Assembly (NCBI RefSeq): GCF_041381155.1
Contig: NC_091142.1
Span: 42,623,747 to 42,687,746 of the forward strand
Length of the DNA stretch: 64,000 bases
From: Argopecten irradians
Taxonomy: Eukaryota; Mollusca; Bivalvia; Pectinida; Pectinidae
Direction: 5' to 3'
In this document: piece by piece, positions 1 to 12,700 of the stretch
How the letters are laid out: each line of letters begins with the position of its first letter
Numbering within the stretch: position 1 is the stretch's first letter
Notes under the pieces: generated by a model
The model's input: the letters and a program-made list of their open reading frames with translations, nothing else
What the model was told of the DNA's origin: nothing
Databases searched by the model: none
Translations under genes and position numbers: made by a program

Positions 1-1683
1 TTAATACTATATTACAGGTAGGGTATTAATAAAACCAGGAATATCTAGAGAATCTACAGCCCAAACTTAATACTATATTACAGGTAGGGTATTAATAAAA
101 CCAGGAATATCTAGAGAACTACAGCCCAAACTTAATACTATATTACAGGTAGGGTATTAATAAAACCAGGAATATCTAGAGAATCTACAGCCCAAACTTA
201 ATACTATATTACAGGTAGGGTATTAATAAAACCAGGAATATCTAGAGAACCTACAGCCCAAACTTAATACTATATTACAGGTAGGGTATTAATAAAACCA
301 GGAATATCTAGAGAACCTACAGCCCAAACTTAATACTATATTACAGGTAGGGTATTAATAAAACCAGGAATATCTAGAGAACCTAGAGCCCAAACTTAAT
401 AACTATATTACAGGTAGGGTATTAATAAAACCAGGAATATCTAGAGAATCTACAGCCCAAACTTAATACTATTACAGGTAGGGTATTTACCAGAATCTAC
501 AAACCCACCCAAAACTTAATACCATATTTTACAGGGACAGGTAGGGTATTAATAAAACCAGGAATATCTAGAGAATCTACAGCCCAAACTTAATACTATA
601 TTACAGGTAGGGTATAATAAAACCAGGAATATCTAGAGACTCTACAGCCCAAACTTAATACTATATTACAGGTAGGGTATTAATAAAACCAGGAATATCT
701 AGAGAACCTACAGCCCAAACTTAACACTATATTACAGGTAGGGTATTAATAAAACCAGGAATATCTAGAGAATCTACAGCCAAAACTTAATACTATAACT
801 ATTTACAGGGGGTATCTAATAAAACCAGGAATATCTAGAGAATCTACAGCCCACAACTTATATATATTACAGGTAGGGTATTAATAAATCCAGGAATATC
901 TAGAGAATATGACAGCCCAATCTTAATACTATATTACAGGTAGGTTAGTGATAAAAACCGGAATATCTAGAGAACCTCTACATCTCTCCAAACTTTATAA
1001 ACACCATAATACAGGTAGGTATAATAATAACATGTCAGGAATATCTAGAGAATCTACAGCCCAAACTTAATACTATATTACAGGTAGGGTATTATAAAAC
1101 CAGGGAATATCTAAGAGAATCTACGAACCCAAACTTAACATATGATTTTACAGGTAGGGTATTAATTAAACCAGGAATATCTAGAGAACCTACAGCCCAA
1201 ACTTAACACCATATTACAGGTAGGTTATTTAATAAAACCAGGAATATCTAGAGAATCTACAACCCAAACTTAACCCATATTACAGGATAGGGTATTAAAT
1301 ATTGAATCAGGCTATATCTAGAGAACCTACAGCCCAAACTTAATTACTATATTACAGGTAGGGTATTAAAAAATTAGAGAACCTTTGGAATAGGGTAACA
1401 CATATTAATAAAGTATTCTGTCACAGAGTTAGAGCCCCATACTTAATATATATCTAGAACTGTCACAGTATTTTACGGGTAGATAATAAAACCAGGACCA
1501 TATTAGACACTCTAAGGGCCCAAACTTAGTACTATATTTACAGGTAGGGTATTAATAAAACCAGGAATATCTAGAGAATGTTTTGCCCCAAACTATTAAG
1601 TACTTAAGTTAATCTAAAGAGTTAAGGGTATTGTAAAACAGAGATAGCAGACAAACTTTACTATGTACAGAGGGTATTAATAA
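1..1683. repeat. Tandem array, 66-bp unit (about 25 copies)
   Basis: Direct 66-bp repeats begin at base 1, so the array continues beyond the left edge. Each unit contains ATATTACAGGTAGGGTATT followed by an AT-rich stretch with ATCTAGAGAA and CTACAGCCCAAAC. The first seven copies are almost identical. From about 470 onward copies carry insertions and deletions, and after 1,370 only fragments are recognisable. No coding potential is evident. Every unit holds an ACAG|GTAGGG core that resembles joined acceptor and donor consensus. The array ends by blending into the next one near 1,684. Confidence 0.95.
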
Positions 1684-4600
1684 AAGGGTTGTATCATAGA
1701 CTTAGTCTATAAAGATTTGCAAGTCACAAGAGATAGGTAAGGGTTGTATCATCGACAAATCCTATAAAAGAGTTCTGTCATCAGAGTATAGGGTACGGGT
1801 TTTGTATCATAGCCATGAGCTATAAATGAGTTCAGTCATAGAGATAGGTAAGCGGATGAATCAGTAGACATGTCTATAAGGAGATCAGTCTCACAAGAAT
1901 AGGTAAGGTTTGTATCCATAGTACAATGGTCTATACAGAGTTTCTGTCACAGAGATAGGTAAGGGTTGTTAATCATAGACATGTCCTATAAAGATTTTTC
2001 GTCGATCCCAGAGAATAGTGTAAGGTGGTTTAATCATAGACAATGCGTACTATAAAAAGTTCCGTTACTGTAGATAGGAAAGGTTGTATCATAGAACAAA
2101 AGGTCTATAAAGAGTTCTGTAACAAGAGATAGGTAAGGGTATGTATCATAGCCAAGTCTATAAAGAGTTCTGTCACACAGATAGTAAGGGTATCATAGGG
2201 TCTATGAAGTCTGTCATAGATAATGTCTATCAATAAGAGTTAAAAGAAGTATTCTGTCACAGAGATAGGTAAGGGTTGTATCATAGACATGTTCTCTCTA
2301 TAAATGTGAGTTCAGTCACAAGAGATAGGTATAGGGTTGTATCATAGACAAGGTCTCAGATAAAGAGTTCTGTCACAGAGATAGGTAGGGTTAGGTATCA
2401 TAGACATGTCTATAAAGAGAGTTCAGTCACAGAGATAGGTAAGGGTTGTATCATAGACATGTCTATAAAGAGTTCAGTCACAGAGATAGGTAAGGGTTGT
2501 ATCCTAGACATGTCTATAAAGAGTTCAGTCACAGAGATAGGTAAGGGTTGTATCATAGACAAGTCTATAAAGAGTTCTGTCACAGAGTTAGGTAGGTAGT
2601 GTATCATAGACATGTCTATAAAGAGTTCAGTCCACAGAGATAGATAAAGGGTTGTATCATTAGACATGTCTATAAAGAGTTCAGTCACAGAGATAGGTAA
2701 GGTTATGTATCATATACCTGTCCTATAAAGGTAAGTGGGTTGTGTCATATAGACAGTCTGTATAGTAAGAGTTCAGTACAGAGATAGGTAAGGTGATCCA
2801 GATGGTTATAGGTATAGGGTTGTATCATAGACAGATCTGTCAGAGATAGGGTAAGGTATAATAAACATTGATACTGTCACAGAGATAGTTAAGGGTGTGT
2901 ATCACAGAGTTCATTCACAGAGGATAAGGTAGGTCACACGAGATAGGTATAAGGGTTTTGTATCATAGTCATAAGAGATCTGATCACATGTCTATCATAA
3001 AAAGAGTTCAGAGATAGGTAAGGGTTGTCACAGAGATAGGTAAGGGTTGATATTGTCTATAGTTCTGTTCACAGAGAGTAAGGTAAGGTATCATAGACAG
3101 TTCAGTTCACTATAAAGAGAGTTCTGTCAACTGAGATAGGTAAGGGTTGTATCATAGACAGAGATTAGGTAAGGTTGTATCATAGACAAGTCTATAAAGA
3201 GTTCTCTGTCTGCACAGAGATAGGTAAAGGTTTATATCATAGACATGTCTATAAAGAGTTCTGTCACAGAGATAGCTGTAAGTGGTTGTATCATATAGGT
3301 AGACATGTCTATAAAGAGTTTCTGTCATAGACAAGTCAGAGTTCTTGATAGGATAGTAAGGGTTGTTCATAGCACAAGTCTATAAAGAGTTCAGTCACAG
3401 AGTTCTGTCGCAAGGAGATAGGTAAGGGTTGATAGGTAAGGGTTGTATCATAGACATGTCCTATAAAGAGTTCTGTCACAGAGATAGGTAAGGGTATGTA
3501 TCATAGACCTATGTCTAGTTTCAGTCCACATGAGATATGAAAGGGGTTGTATCAAAGACAAGAGGTCCACAGAGATAGGTTAGGGTTGTATCATAGACAT
3601 GTCTATAAAGAGTTCTGTCACAGAGATAGGTAAGGGTTGTATCATAGACATGTCTATAAAGAGTTCTGATCAACAGAGATAGGTAAGGGTTGTATCATAG
3701 ACAATCTATAAAGAGTTCTGTCACAGAGATAGGTAGGGTTGTATCATAGACAAGTCTATAAAGAGTTTTCAGTCACAGAGATAGGTAAGGGTTGTATCAT
3801 AGACATGTCTATGTTCTATAAAGAGTTCATGTCACAGAGATAGGTAAGGGTTGTATCATAGACATGTCTATAAAGAGTATCTGTCACAGAGATAGGTAAG
3901 GGTTGTATCATAGACATGTCTATAAAGTAGTTCTGTCACAGAGATAGGTAAGGTTGTATCATAGACAAGTTCTATAAAGAGTTCTGTCACAGAGATAGGT
4001 AAGGGTTGTAATCATAGACAAGTCTATAAAGAGTTCTGTCACAAGAGATAGGTAAGGGTTGTATCATAGACAAGTCTATAAAAAAAGAGTTCTGTCACAG
4101 AGATTAGTAAGGTTGTATCATAGACAATGTCTATAAGAGAGTTCTGTCACAGAGATAAGGGTAACGGGTTGTAATCATAGACAATGTCTATAAAGAGTTC
4201 TGTCACAGAGATAGGTAAGGGTTGTTATCATAGACATAGTCTATAAAGAGTTCAGTCACAGAGATAGGTAACGGTTGTATCATAGACATGGTCTATAAAG
4301 AGTTCTGTCACAGGAGATAGGTAAAGTTGTATCATATAGTCATGTCTATAAAGAGTTCTTTCACAGAGATAGGTAAGGGGTTGTATCATAGACAAGTCTA
4401 TAAAGAGTTCTGTCCACAGAGATAGTAAAGGTAAGGGTTGTATCAGGGTTGTATCATAGACATGTCTATAAAGAGTTCTGTCACAGAGATAGGTAAGGTA
4501 TCATAGACACTGTCTATAAAGAGTTCTGTCACAGAGATAGGTAAGGGTTGTTATCATAGACATGTCTTATAAAGAGTTCTGTCACCAGAGATAGGTAATG

Positions 4601-7600
4601 GGTTGTATCATAGACAAGTCTATAAAGAGTTCTGTCACAGAGATAGGTAAGGGTTGTATCATAGACATGTCTATAAATAGTTCAGTCACAGAGATAGGTA
4701 AGGGTGTATCATAGCACATGTCTATAAAGAGTTCTGTCACAGAGATAGGTAAAGGGTTGTATCATAGACAAATCTATAAAGATTTCTGTCACAGAGATAG
4801 GTAAGGGTTGTATCATAGACATGTCTATAAAGAGTTCTGTCACAGAGATAGGTAAGGGTTGTATCATAGACAAGTCTATAAAGAGTTCAGGGTCACAGAA
4901 GATAGGTATAATGGTTGTATCATAGACATGTCTATAAAGTAGTTCTGTCACAGATAGGTAAATGGGTTTGTATCATATACATGTCTATAAAGAGGTTCTG
5001 TCACAGAGATTAGGTAAGGGTTGTATCATAGACATGTCTATAAAGAGTTCTGTCACAGAGATAGGTAAGGGTTGTATCATAGACATGGTCCCTATAAAGA
5101 GTTCAGTCACAGAGATAGGTAAGGGTTGTATCATAGACATGTCTATAAAAGAGTTCATGTCACAGAGATAGGTAAGGGTTGTATCATAGACATGTCTATA
5201 AAGAGTTCTGTCACAGAGATAGGTAAGGGTTGTATCATAGACATGTCTCTATAAAGAGTTCAGTCACAGAGATAGGTAAGGGTTGTATCATAGACAAGTC
5301 TATAAAGAGTTCTGTGGTACATCATAGACAAGTCTATAAAGAGGTCACAGAGATAGGTCACAAGGGTTGTATCATAGACATGTCTATAAAGAGTTCTGTC
5401 ACAGAGATAGGTAAAGTTGTATCATAGACATGTCTATAAAGAGTTCTGTCACAGAGATAGGTAAGGGTTGTATCATAGACAAGTCTATAAAGAGTTCTGT
5501 CACAGAGATAGGTAAGGGTTGTATCATAGACATGTCTATAAAGAGTTCTGTCACAGAGATAGGTAAGGGTTGTATCATAGACATGTCTATAAAGAGTTCT
5601 GTCACAGAGATAGGTAAGGGTTGTATCATAGACAAGTCTATAAAGAGTTCTGGTCACAGAGATAGGTAAGGGTTGTATCATAGACATGTCTATAAAGAGT
5701 TCTGTCACAGAGATAGGTAAGGGTTGTATCATAGACATGTCTATAAAGAGTTCAGTCACAGAGATAGGTAAGGGTTGTATCATAGACATGTCTATAAAGA
5801 GTTCAGTCACAGAGATAGGTAAGGGTTGTATCATAGACAAGTCTATAAAGAGTTCTGTCACAGAGATAGGTAAGGTGTTGTATCATAGACATGTCTATAA
5901 AGAGTTCTGTCACAGAGATAGGTAAGGGTTGTATCATAGACAAGTCTATAAAGAGTTCAGTCACAGAGATAGGTAAGGGTTGTATCATAGACATGTCTAT
6001 AAAGAGTTCAGTCACAGAGATAGGTAAGGGTTGTATCATAGACATGTCTATAAAGAGTTCAGTCACAGAGATAGGTAAGGGTTGTATCATAGACAAGTCT
6101 ATAAAGAGTTCTGTCACAGAGATAGGTAAGGGTTGTATCATAGACATGTCTATAAAGAGTTCTGTCACAGAGATAGGTAAGGGTTGTATCATAGACATGT
6201 CTATAAAGAGTTCTGTCACAGAGATAGGTAAGGGTTGTATCATAGACAAGTCTATAAAGAGTTCTGTCACAGAGATAGGTAAGGGTTGTATCATAGACAT
6301 GTCTATAAAGAGTTCAGTCACAGAGATAGGTAAGGGTTGTATCATAGACATGTCTATAAAGAGTTCAGTCACAAGAAAAGGTACGGTGGTTGTGATATAA
6401 CAGCCAAAGTCTATCAAAGAGTTTTCTGACCCACAGAGAATAGGTACAGACGTGTATCATAGACATGTGCCATAAAGAGTTTCTGTCACAGAGATAGGTA
6501 AAGAGGTTGTATCATAGACAAGTCTATAAAGAGTTCTGTCACAGAGATAGGTAAGGGTTGTATCATAGACAAGTCTATAAAGAGTTCTGTCACAGAGATA
6601 GGTAAGGGTTGTATCATAGGACAAGTCTATAAAGATCACAGAGATAGGTAAGGGTTGTATCATAGACAAGTCTATAAAGAGTTCTGTCACAGAGATAGGT
6701 AAGGGTTGTATCATAGACAAGTCTATAAAGAGTTCTGTCACAGAGATAGGTAAGGGTTGTATCATAGACATGTCTATAAAGAGTTCTGTCACAGAGATAG
6801 GTAAGGGTTGTATCATAGACATGTCTATAAAGAGTTCTGTCACAGAGATAGGTAAGGGTTGTATCATAGACAATGTCTATAAAGAGTTCTGTCACAGAGA
6901 TAGGTAAGGGTTGTATCATAGACATGTCTATAAAGACAGAGATAGGTAAGGGTTGTATCATAGACATGTCTATAAAGAGTTCTGTCACAGAGATAGGTAA
7001 GTATCATAGTACATGTCTATAAAGAGTTCTGTCACAGAGTATTGGTAAGGGTAGACAGGTACTATAAAGAGTTCTGTCACAGAGATAGGTAAGGGTAGTG
7101 TATCATAGGCAAGGTCTATAAAGAGTTCTGATCACAGAGATAGGTATAGGGTTGTAATCATAGACATTCTATAAAAGAGTTCTGTCACAGAGATAGGTAA
7201 GGGGTCTCATAGACCAAGTAAAGATCACAGAGATAGGTAGGTTGTATCATAGACAGTCTATAAAAAGAGTAATCTGTACACCGAGAATGTATCACGGTAA
7301 CTAGACATTGTCTATAAAGAGATAGTCACAGAGTCTAGGTAAGGGTTGTATGTCATAGACAATGGTAAGTCTATAAAGATCTGTCACTGAGATTAAGGGT
7401 TGTCATAGACAGAGATAGGTAATGGGTTGTATCATAAGAGACAATGTCATAGACAGAGATAGTATTAAGGGTAGTGTAACCATAGCCATGTACTATAAGA
7501 GAGTTCTGTCACAGAGATAAGTTAAGAGTTGTTATTTCATAGACATGGTCTATAAATGGACTTCAGGTCACAGAGATAGGTAAGGTGTTGTATCAAAGAA

Positions 7601-9755
7601 CAAGGTCCTATCAAGAGTGTCAGTCACAGAGATAGGTAAGGGTTGTATCATAGACATGTCTATAAAAGAGTTCTGTCACAGAGATAGGTAAGGGTTGTAT
7701 CATAGACATGTCTATAAAGAGTTCTGTCACAGAGATAGGTAGAGGTTCTTATTTGTATCATAGACATGTCTATAAAGAGAGTTAAAGAGTGGGTAAGGGT
7801 TTTTTTCTTTTAAATGCAAGTAGCTTTAAAGATCTTCACAGAGATAGGTAAGGGTTTGTATCTATAGACATGTCCTATATAAGAGTTTCTGTCAACAGAG
7901 ACTAGTGTAAGGAGTCTGTATCATAGACAAGTCTATAAAGAGTTCAGTCACCAGAGATATGGTAAAGGGTTTGTATCATAGGACAAGGTCTATAAAGAGT
8001 TCTGTCACAGAAGATAGGTACCAGGGGTTGTATCATAGACCTGTCTATAAAGTAGTTCTGTCACAGAGAAAGGTAAGGAGGTGTCATCATAGACATGTCT
8101 ATAAAGAGCTTCTGTACACAGAGATAGGTAAGGGGTGTATCATAGACAAAGTCATATAAAGAGTTCTGTCACAGGAGATAGGTAAGGGTTGTATCATAGA
8201 CTTTGGTCTATAAAGAGTTCTGTCACACAGAGATAGGTAAGGGGTTGTATCAATAGACATGCGGTCTATAAAGAGTTTCTAGTCACAGAGATAGGTAAGG
8301 GTTGTAATCATAAGACATTTCTATCAAAAGAGTTCATGTCACAGTCAGATTAGGTAAGGTTATATCTATTAGTATTGACCTATAATTTATAGTTCATGCT
8401 CACGTGATGAATAGGTAATGTGTAGAATCAATAGTCATGTACTATAAACGTGTTCTCGTTCACAAGCTGATTAGGTAAAGGGTTGTATCATTGAGACAAT
8501 TACCAATAAAGAGTTCTTGATCCACTGTGTCTAGGAAAGGGTTAGTATCCATAGATATGTTCTATAAAGGAGTTTTCATTCAACAGAGTTTAGGTAAGGT
8601 ATCATATCGACAAGTTATAAAAGGAGTCTATCAGTCACAGTGAAAGGTAAGAGGTATCCCATTAGACATGTCCCTATAAAGATGTCTGGACCCCTGAGAC
8701 AAGGAAAGGTACATAGCCAGTCATCTAAAGAGTTCTGTCACATAGATATGTAAAGGGGTTGTATCATATACAAGTCAATAAAAGTCAGTCACAGAGATAG
8801 GTAAGGGTTGTATCATATAGACATAGACATGTCTATAAAGAGTTCTGTCACAGAGATAGGTAAGGTATCATAGACATGTCTATAAAGAGTTCTGTCACAG
8901 AGATAGGTAAGGGTTGTATCATAGACAAGTCTATAAAGAGTTCTGTCACAGAGATAGGTAAGGGTTGTATCATAGACATGTCTATAAAGAGTTCTGTCAC
9001 AGAGATAGGTAAGGTATCATAGACAAGTCTATAAAGAGTTCTGTCACAGAGATAGGTAAGGGTTGTATCATAGACATGTCTATAAAGAGTTCTGTCACAG
9101 AGATAGGTAAGGGTTGTATCATAGACATGTCTATAAAGAGTTCTGTCACAGAGATAGGTAAGGGTTGTATCATAGACATGTCTATAAAGAGTTCTGTCAC
9201 AGAGATAGGTAAGGGTTGTATCATAGACATGTCTATAAAGAGTTCTGTCACAGAGATAGGTAAGGGTTGTATCATAGACATGTCTATAAAGAGTTCTGTC
9301 ACAGAGATAGGTAAGGGTTGTATCATAGACATGTCTATAAAGAGTTCTGTCACAGAGATAGGTAAGGTATCATAGACATGTCTATAAAGAGTTCTGTCAC
9401 AGAGATAGGTAAGGGTTGTATCATAGAATGTCTTTATAAAGAGTTCAGAGATAGGTAATGTATCATACAAGTCTAAGAGTTCTGTCACAGAGATAGAGTT
9501 CTTAGAGATAGGTAAGGGTTGTATCATAGACAAGTCTATAAAGAGTTCTGTCACAGAGATAGGTAAGGGTTGTATCATAGACATGTCTATAAAGAGTTCT
9601 GTCACAGAGATAGGTAAGGGTTGTATCATAGACAAGTCTATAAAGAGTTCTGTCACAGAGATAGGTAAGGGTTGTATCATAGACATGTCTATAAAGAGTT
9701 CTGTCACAGAGATAGGTAAGGGTTGTATCATAGACAAGTCTATAAAGAGTTCTGT
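1684..9755. repeat. Tandem array, 51-bp unit (about 158 copies)
   Basis: The unit reads roughly AGAGTTCTGTCACAGAGATA then GGTAAGGGTTGTATCATAGA then a CATGTCTATAA tail. Its period of 51 bp is a multiple of three, so long repetitive reading frames appear on both strands; these are artefacts. Two site variants (CATG/CAAG and TTCTG/TTCAG) mark subfamilies. Copies are near-identical at 3.6-6.4 kb and 8.85-9.75 kb, and strongly degenerate at 1.7-3.5 kb and 7.0-8.75 kb. Every intact unit contains ATAG|GTAAGG, a good match to a 5' splice site. The array stops abruptly at 9,755 where the 42-bp array begins. Confidence 0.97.
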
Positions 9756-12700
9756 TAGTCTAGATCTATTGGATGTATCACAGACTCCGTGATGGTAGTC
9801 TAGATCTATTGGATGTATCACAGACTCAGTGGCTGGGTAGTCTAGATCTATTGGATGTATCACAGGCTCAGTGACCTGGGTCTAGATCTATTTGGATGTA
9901 TCACAGTGCTCAGTGACCTGGGAAGTCTATTGGATGTATCACAGGCTCATGTGGTTCTGGGTAGTTCTAGATCTGGCTCTCGTGACTGGGAAGTCTAGAT
10001 CTATTGGATGTTCCACAGACTCAGTGGCTGGGTAGTCTAGATCTCACAGGCTCAGTGGCTGGGTAGTCTAGATCTATTGGATGTATCACAGGCTCAGTGA
10101 TTGGGTAGTCTAGATCTATTGGATGTATCACAGACTCTATTGGATGTCAGTGGCCTGGGTAGTCTAGATCTATTGGATGTATCATACAGGCTCAGTGGCT
10201 GGGTAGTCTAGATCTATTGGATCACAGATTGGATGTAGTCTAGATCATTGGGCTCAGTGGCTGGGTAGTCTAGATCTATTGGATGTATCACAGGCTCAGT
10301 GGACTGGGTAGTCTAGATCTATTGGATTGTATCACAGACTCAGTGGCTGGGAAGTCTAGATCTATTGGATGTATCACAGGCTCAGTGGCTGGGTAGTCTA
10401 GATCTATTGGATGTATCACAGGCTCCGTGACTGGGAAGTCTAGATCTATTGGATGTATCACAGGCTCAGTGGCTGGGTAGTCTAGATCTATTGGATGTAT
10501 CACAGGCTCAGTGGCTGGGTAGTCTAGATCTATTGGATGTATCACAGGCTCAGTGGCTGGGTAGTCTAGATCTATTGGATGTATCACAGGCTCAGTGGCT
10601 GGGTAGTCTAGATCTATTGGATGTATCACAGGCTCCATTACTCAGTGACTGGGTAGTCTAGATCTATTGGATGTATCACAGGACTCAGTGGCTGGGTAGT
10701 CTAGATCTATTGGATGTATCACAGACTCCGTGACTGGGAAGTCTAGATCTATTGGATGTATCACAGGCTCAGTGGCTGGGTAGTCTAGATCTATTGATGA
10801 TGTATCACAGGCTCCAGTGACTGGGTAGTCTAGATCTATTGGATGTATCACAGGCTCAGTGACTGGGTAGTCTAGATCTATTGGATGTATCACAGACTCA
10901 GTGGCTGGTAGTCTAGATCTATTGGATGTATCACAGGCTCAGTGGCTGGGTAGTCTAGATCTATTGGATGTATCACAGGCTCAGTGGCTGGGTAGTCTAG
11001 ATCTATTGGATGTATCACAGGCTCAGTGGCTGGGAAGTCTAGATCTATTGGATGTATCACAGACTCAGTGGCTGGGTAGTCTAGATCTATTGGATGTATC
11101 ACAGACTCCGTGGCTGGGTAGTCTAGATCTATTGGATGTATCACAGGCTCAGTGCTGGGTAGTAGATCTGGGTAGTCTAGATCTATTGGATGTATCACAG
11201 GTCTCAGTGGCTGGTAGTCTAGATCTATTGGATGTATCACAGGCTCAGTGGCTGGGTAGTCTAGATCTATTGGATGTATCACAGGCTCAGTGGCTGGGTA
11301 GTCTAGATCTATTGGATGTATCACAGGCTCAGTGGCTGGGAAGTCTAGATCTATTGGATGTATCACAGGCTCAGTGGCTGGGAAGTCTAGATCTATTGGA
11401 TGTATCACAGCTCAGTGGCTGGGTAGTCTAGATCTATTGGATGTATCACAGCTCAGTGGCTGGGTAGTCTAGATCTATTGGATGTATCACAGGCTCAGTG
11501 GCTGGGTAGTCTAGATCTATTGGATGTATCACAGACTCAGTGGCTGGGTAGTCTTAGAATCTATTGGATGTATCACAGGCTCAGTGGCTGGGTAGTCTAG
11601 ATCTATTGGATGTATCACAGACTCAGTGGCTGGGTAGTCTAGATCTATTGGATGTATCACAGGCTCAGTGGCTGGGTAGTCTAGATCTATTGGATGTATC
11701 ACAGACTCAGTGGCTGGGTAGTCTAGATCTATTGGATGTATCACAGGCTCAGTGGCTGGGTAGTCTAGATCTATTGGATGTATCACAGGACTCAGTGGCT
11801 GGGTAGTCTAGATCTATTGGATGTATCACAGACTCAGTGGCTGGGTAGTCTAGATCTATTGGATGTATCACAGGCTCAGTGGCTGGGTAGTCTAGATCTA
11901 TTGGATGTATCACAGACTCAGTGGCTGGGTAGTCTAGATCTATTGGATGTATCACAGGCTCAGTGGCTGGGTAGTCTAGATCTATTGGATGTATCACAGG
12001 CTCAGTGGCTGGGTAGTCTAGATCTATTGGATGTATCACAGACTCAGTGGCTGGGTAGTCTAGATCTATTGGATGTATCACAGGCTCAGTGGCTGGGTAG
12101 TCTAGATCTATTGGATGTATCACAGGCTCAGTGGCTGGGTAGTCTAGATCTATTGGATGTATCACAGGCTCAGTGGCTGGGTAGTCTAGATCTATTGGAT
12201 GTATCACAGACTCAGTGGCTGGGTAGTCTAGATCTATTGGATGTATCACAGACTCAGTGACTGGGTAGTCTAGATCTATTGGATGTATCACAGACTCAGT
12301 GACTGGGTAGTCTAGATCTATTGGATGTATCACAGGCTCAGTGGCTGGGTAGTCTAGATCTATTGGATGTATCACAGGCTCAGTGGCTGGGTAGTCTAGA
12401 TCTATTGGATGTATCACAGGCTCAGTGGCTGGGTAGTCTAGATCTATTGGATGTATCACAGGCTCAGTGTGACTGGGTAGTCTAGATCTATTGGATGTAT
12501 CACAGACTCAGTGTCTGGGTAGTCTAGATCTATTGGATGTATCACAGGCTCAGTGGCTGGGTAGTCTAGATCTATTGGATGTATCACAGGCTCAGTGGCT
12601 GGGTAGTCTAGATCTATTGGATGTATCACAGACTCAGTGACTGGGAAGTCTAGATCTATTGGATGTATCACAGACTCAGTGGCTGGGTAGTCTAGATCTA

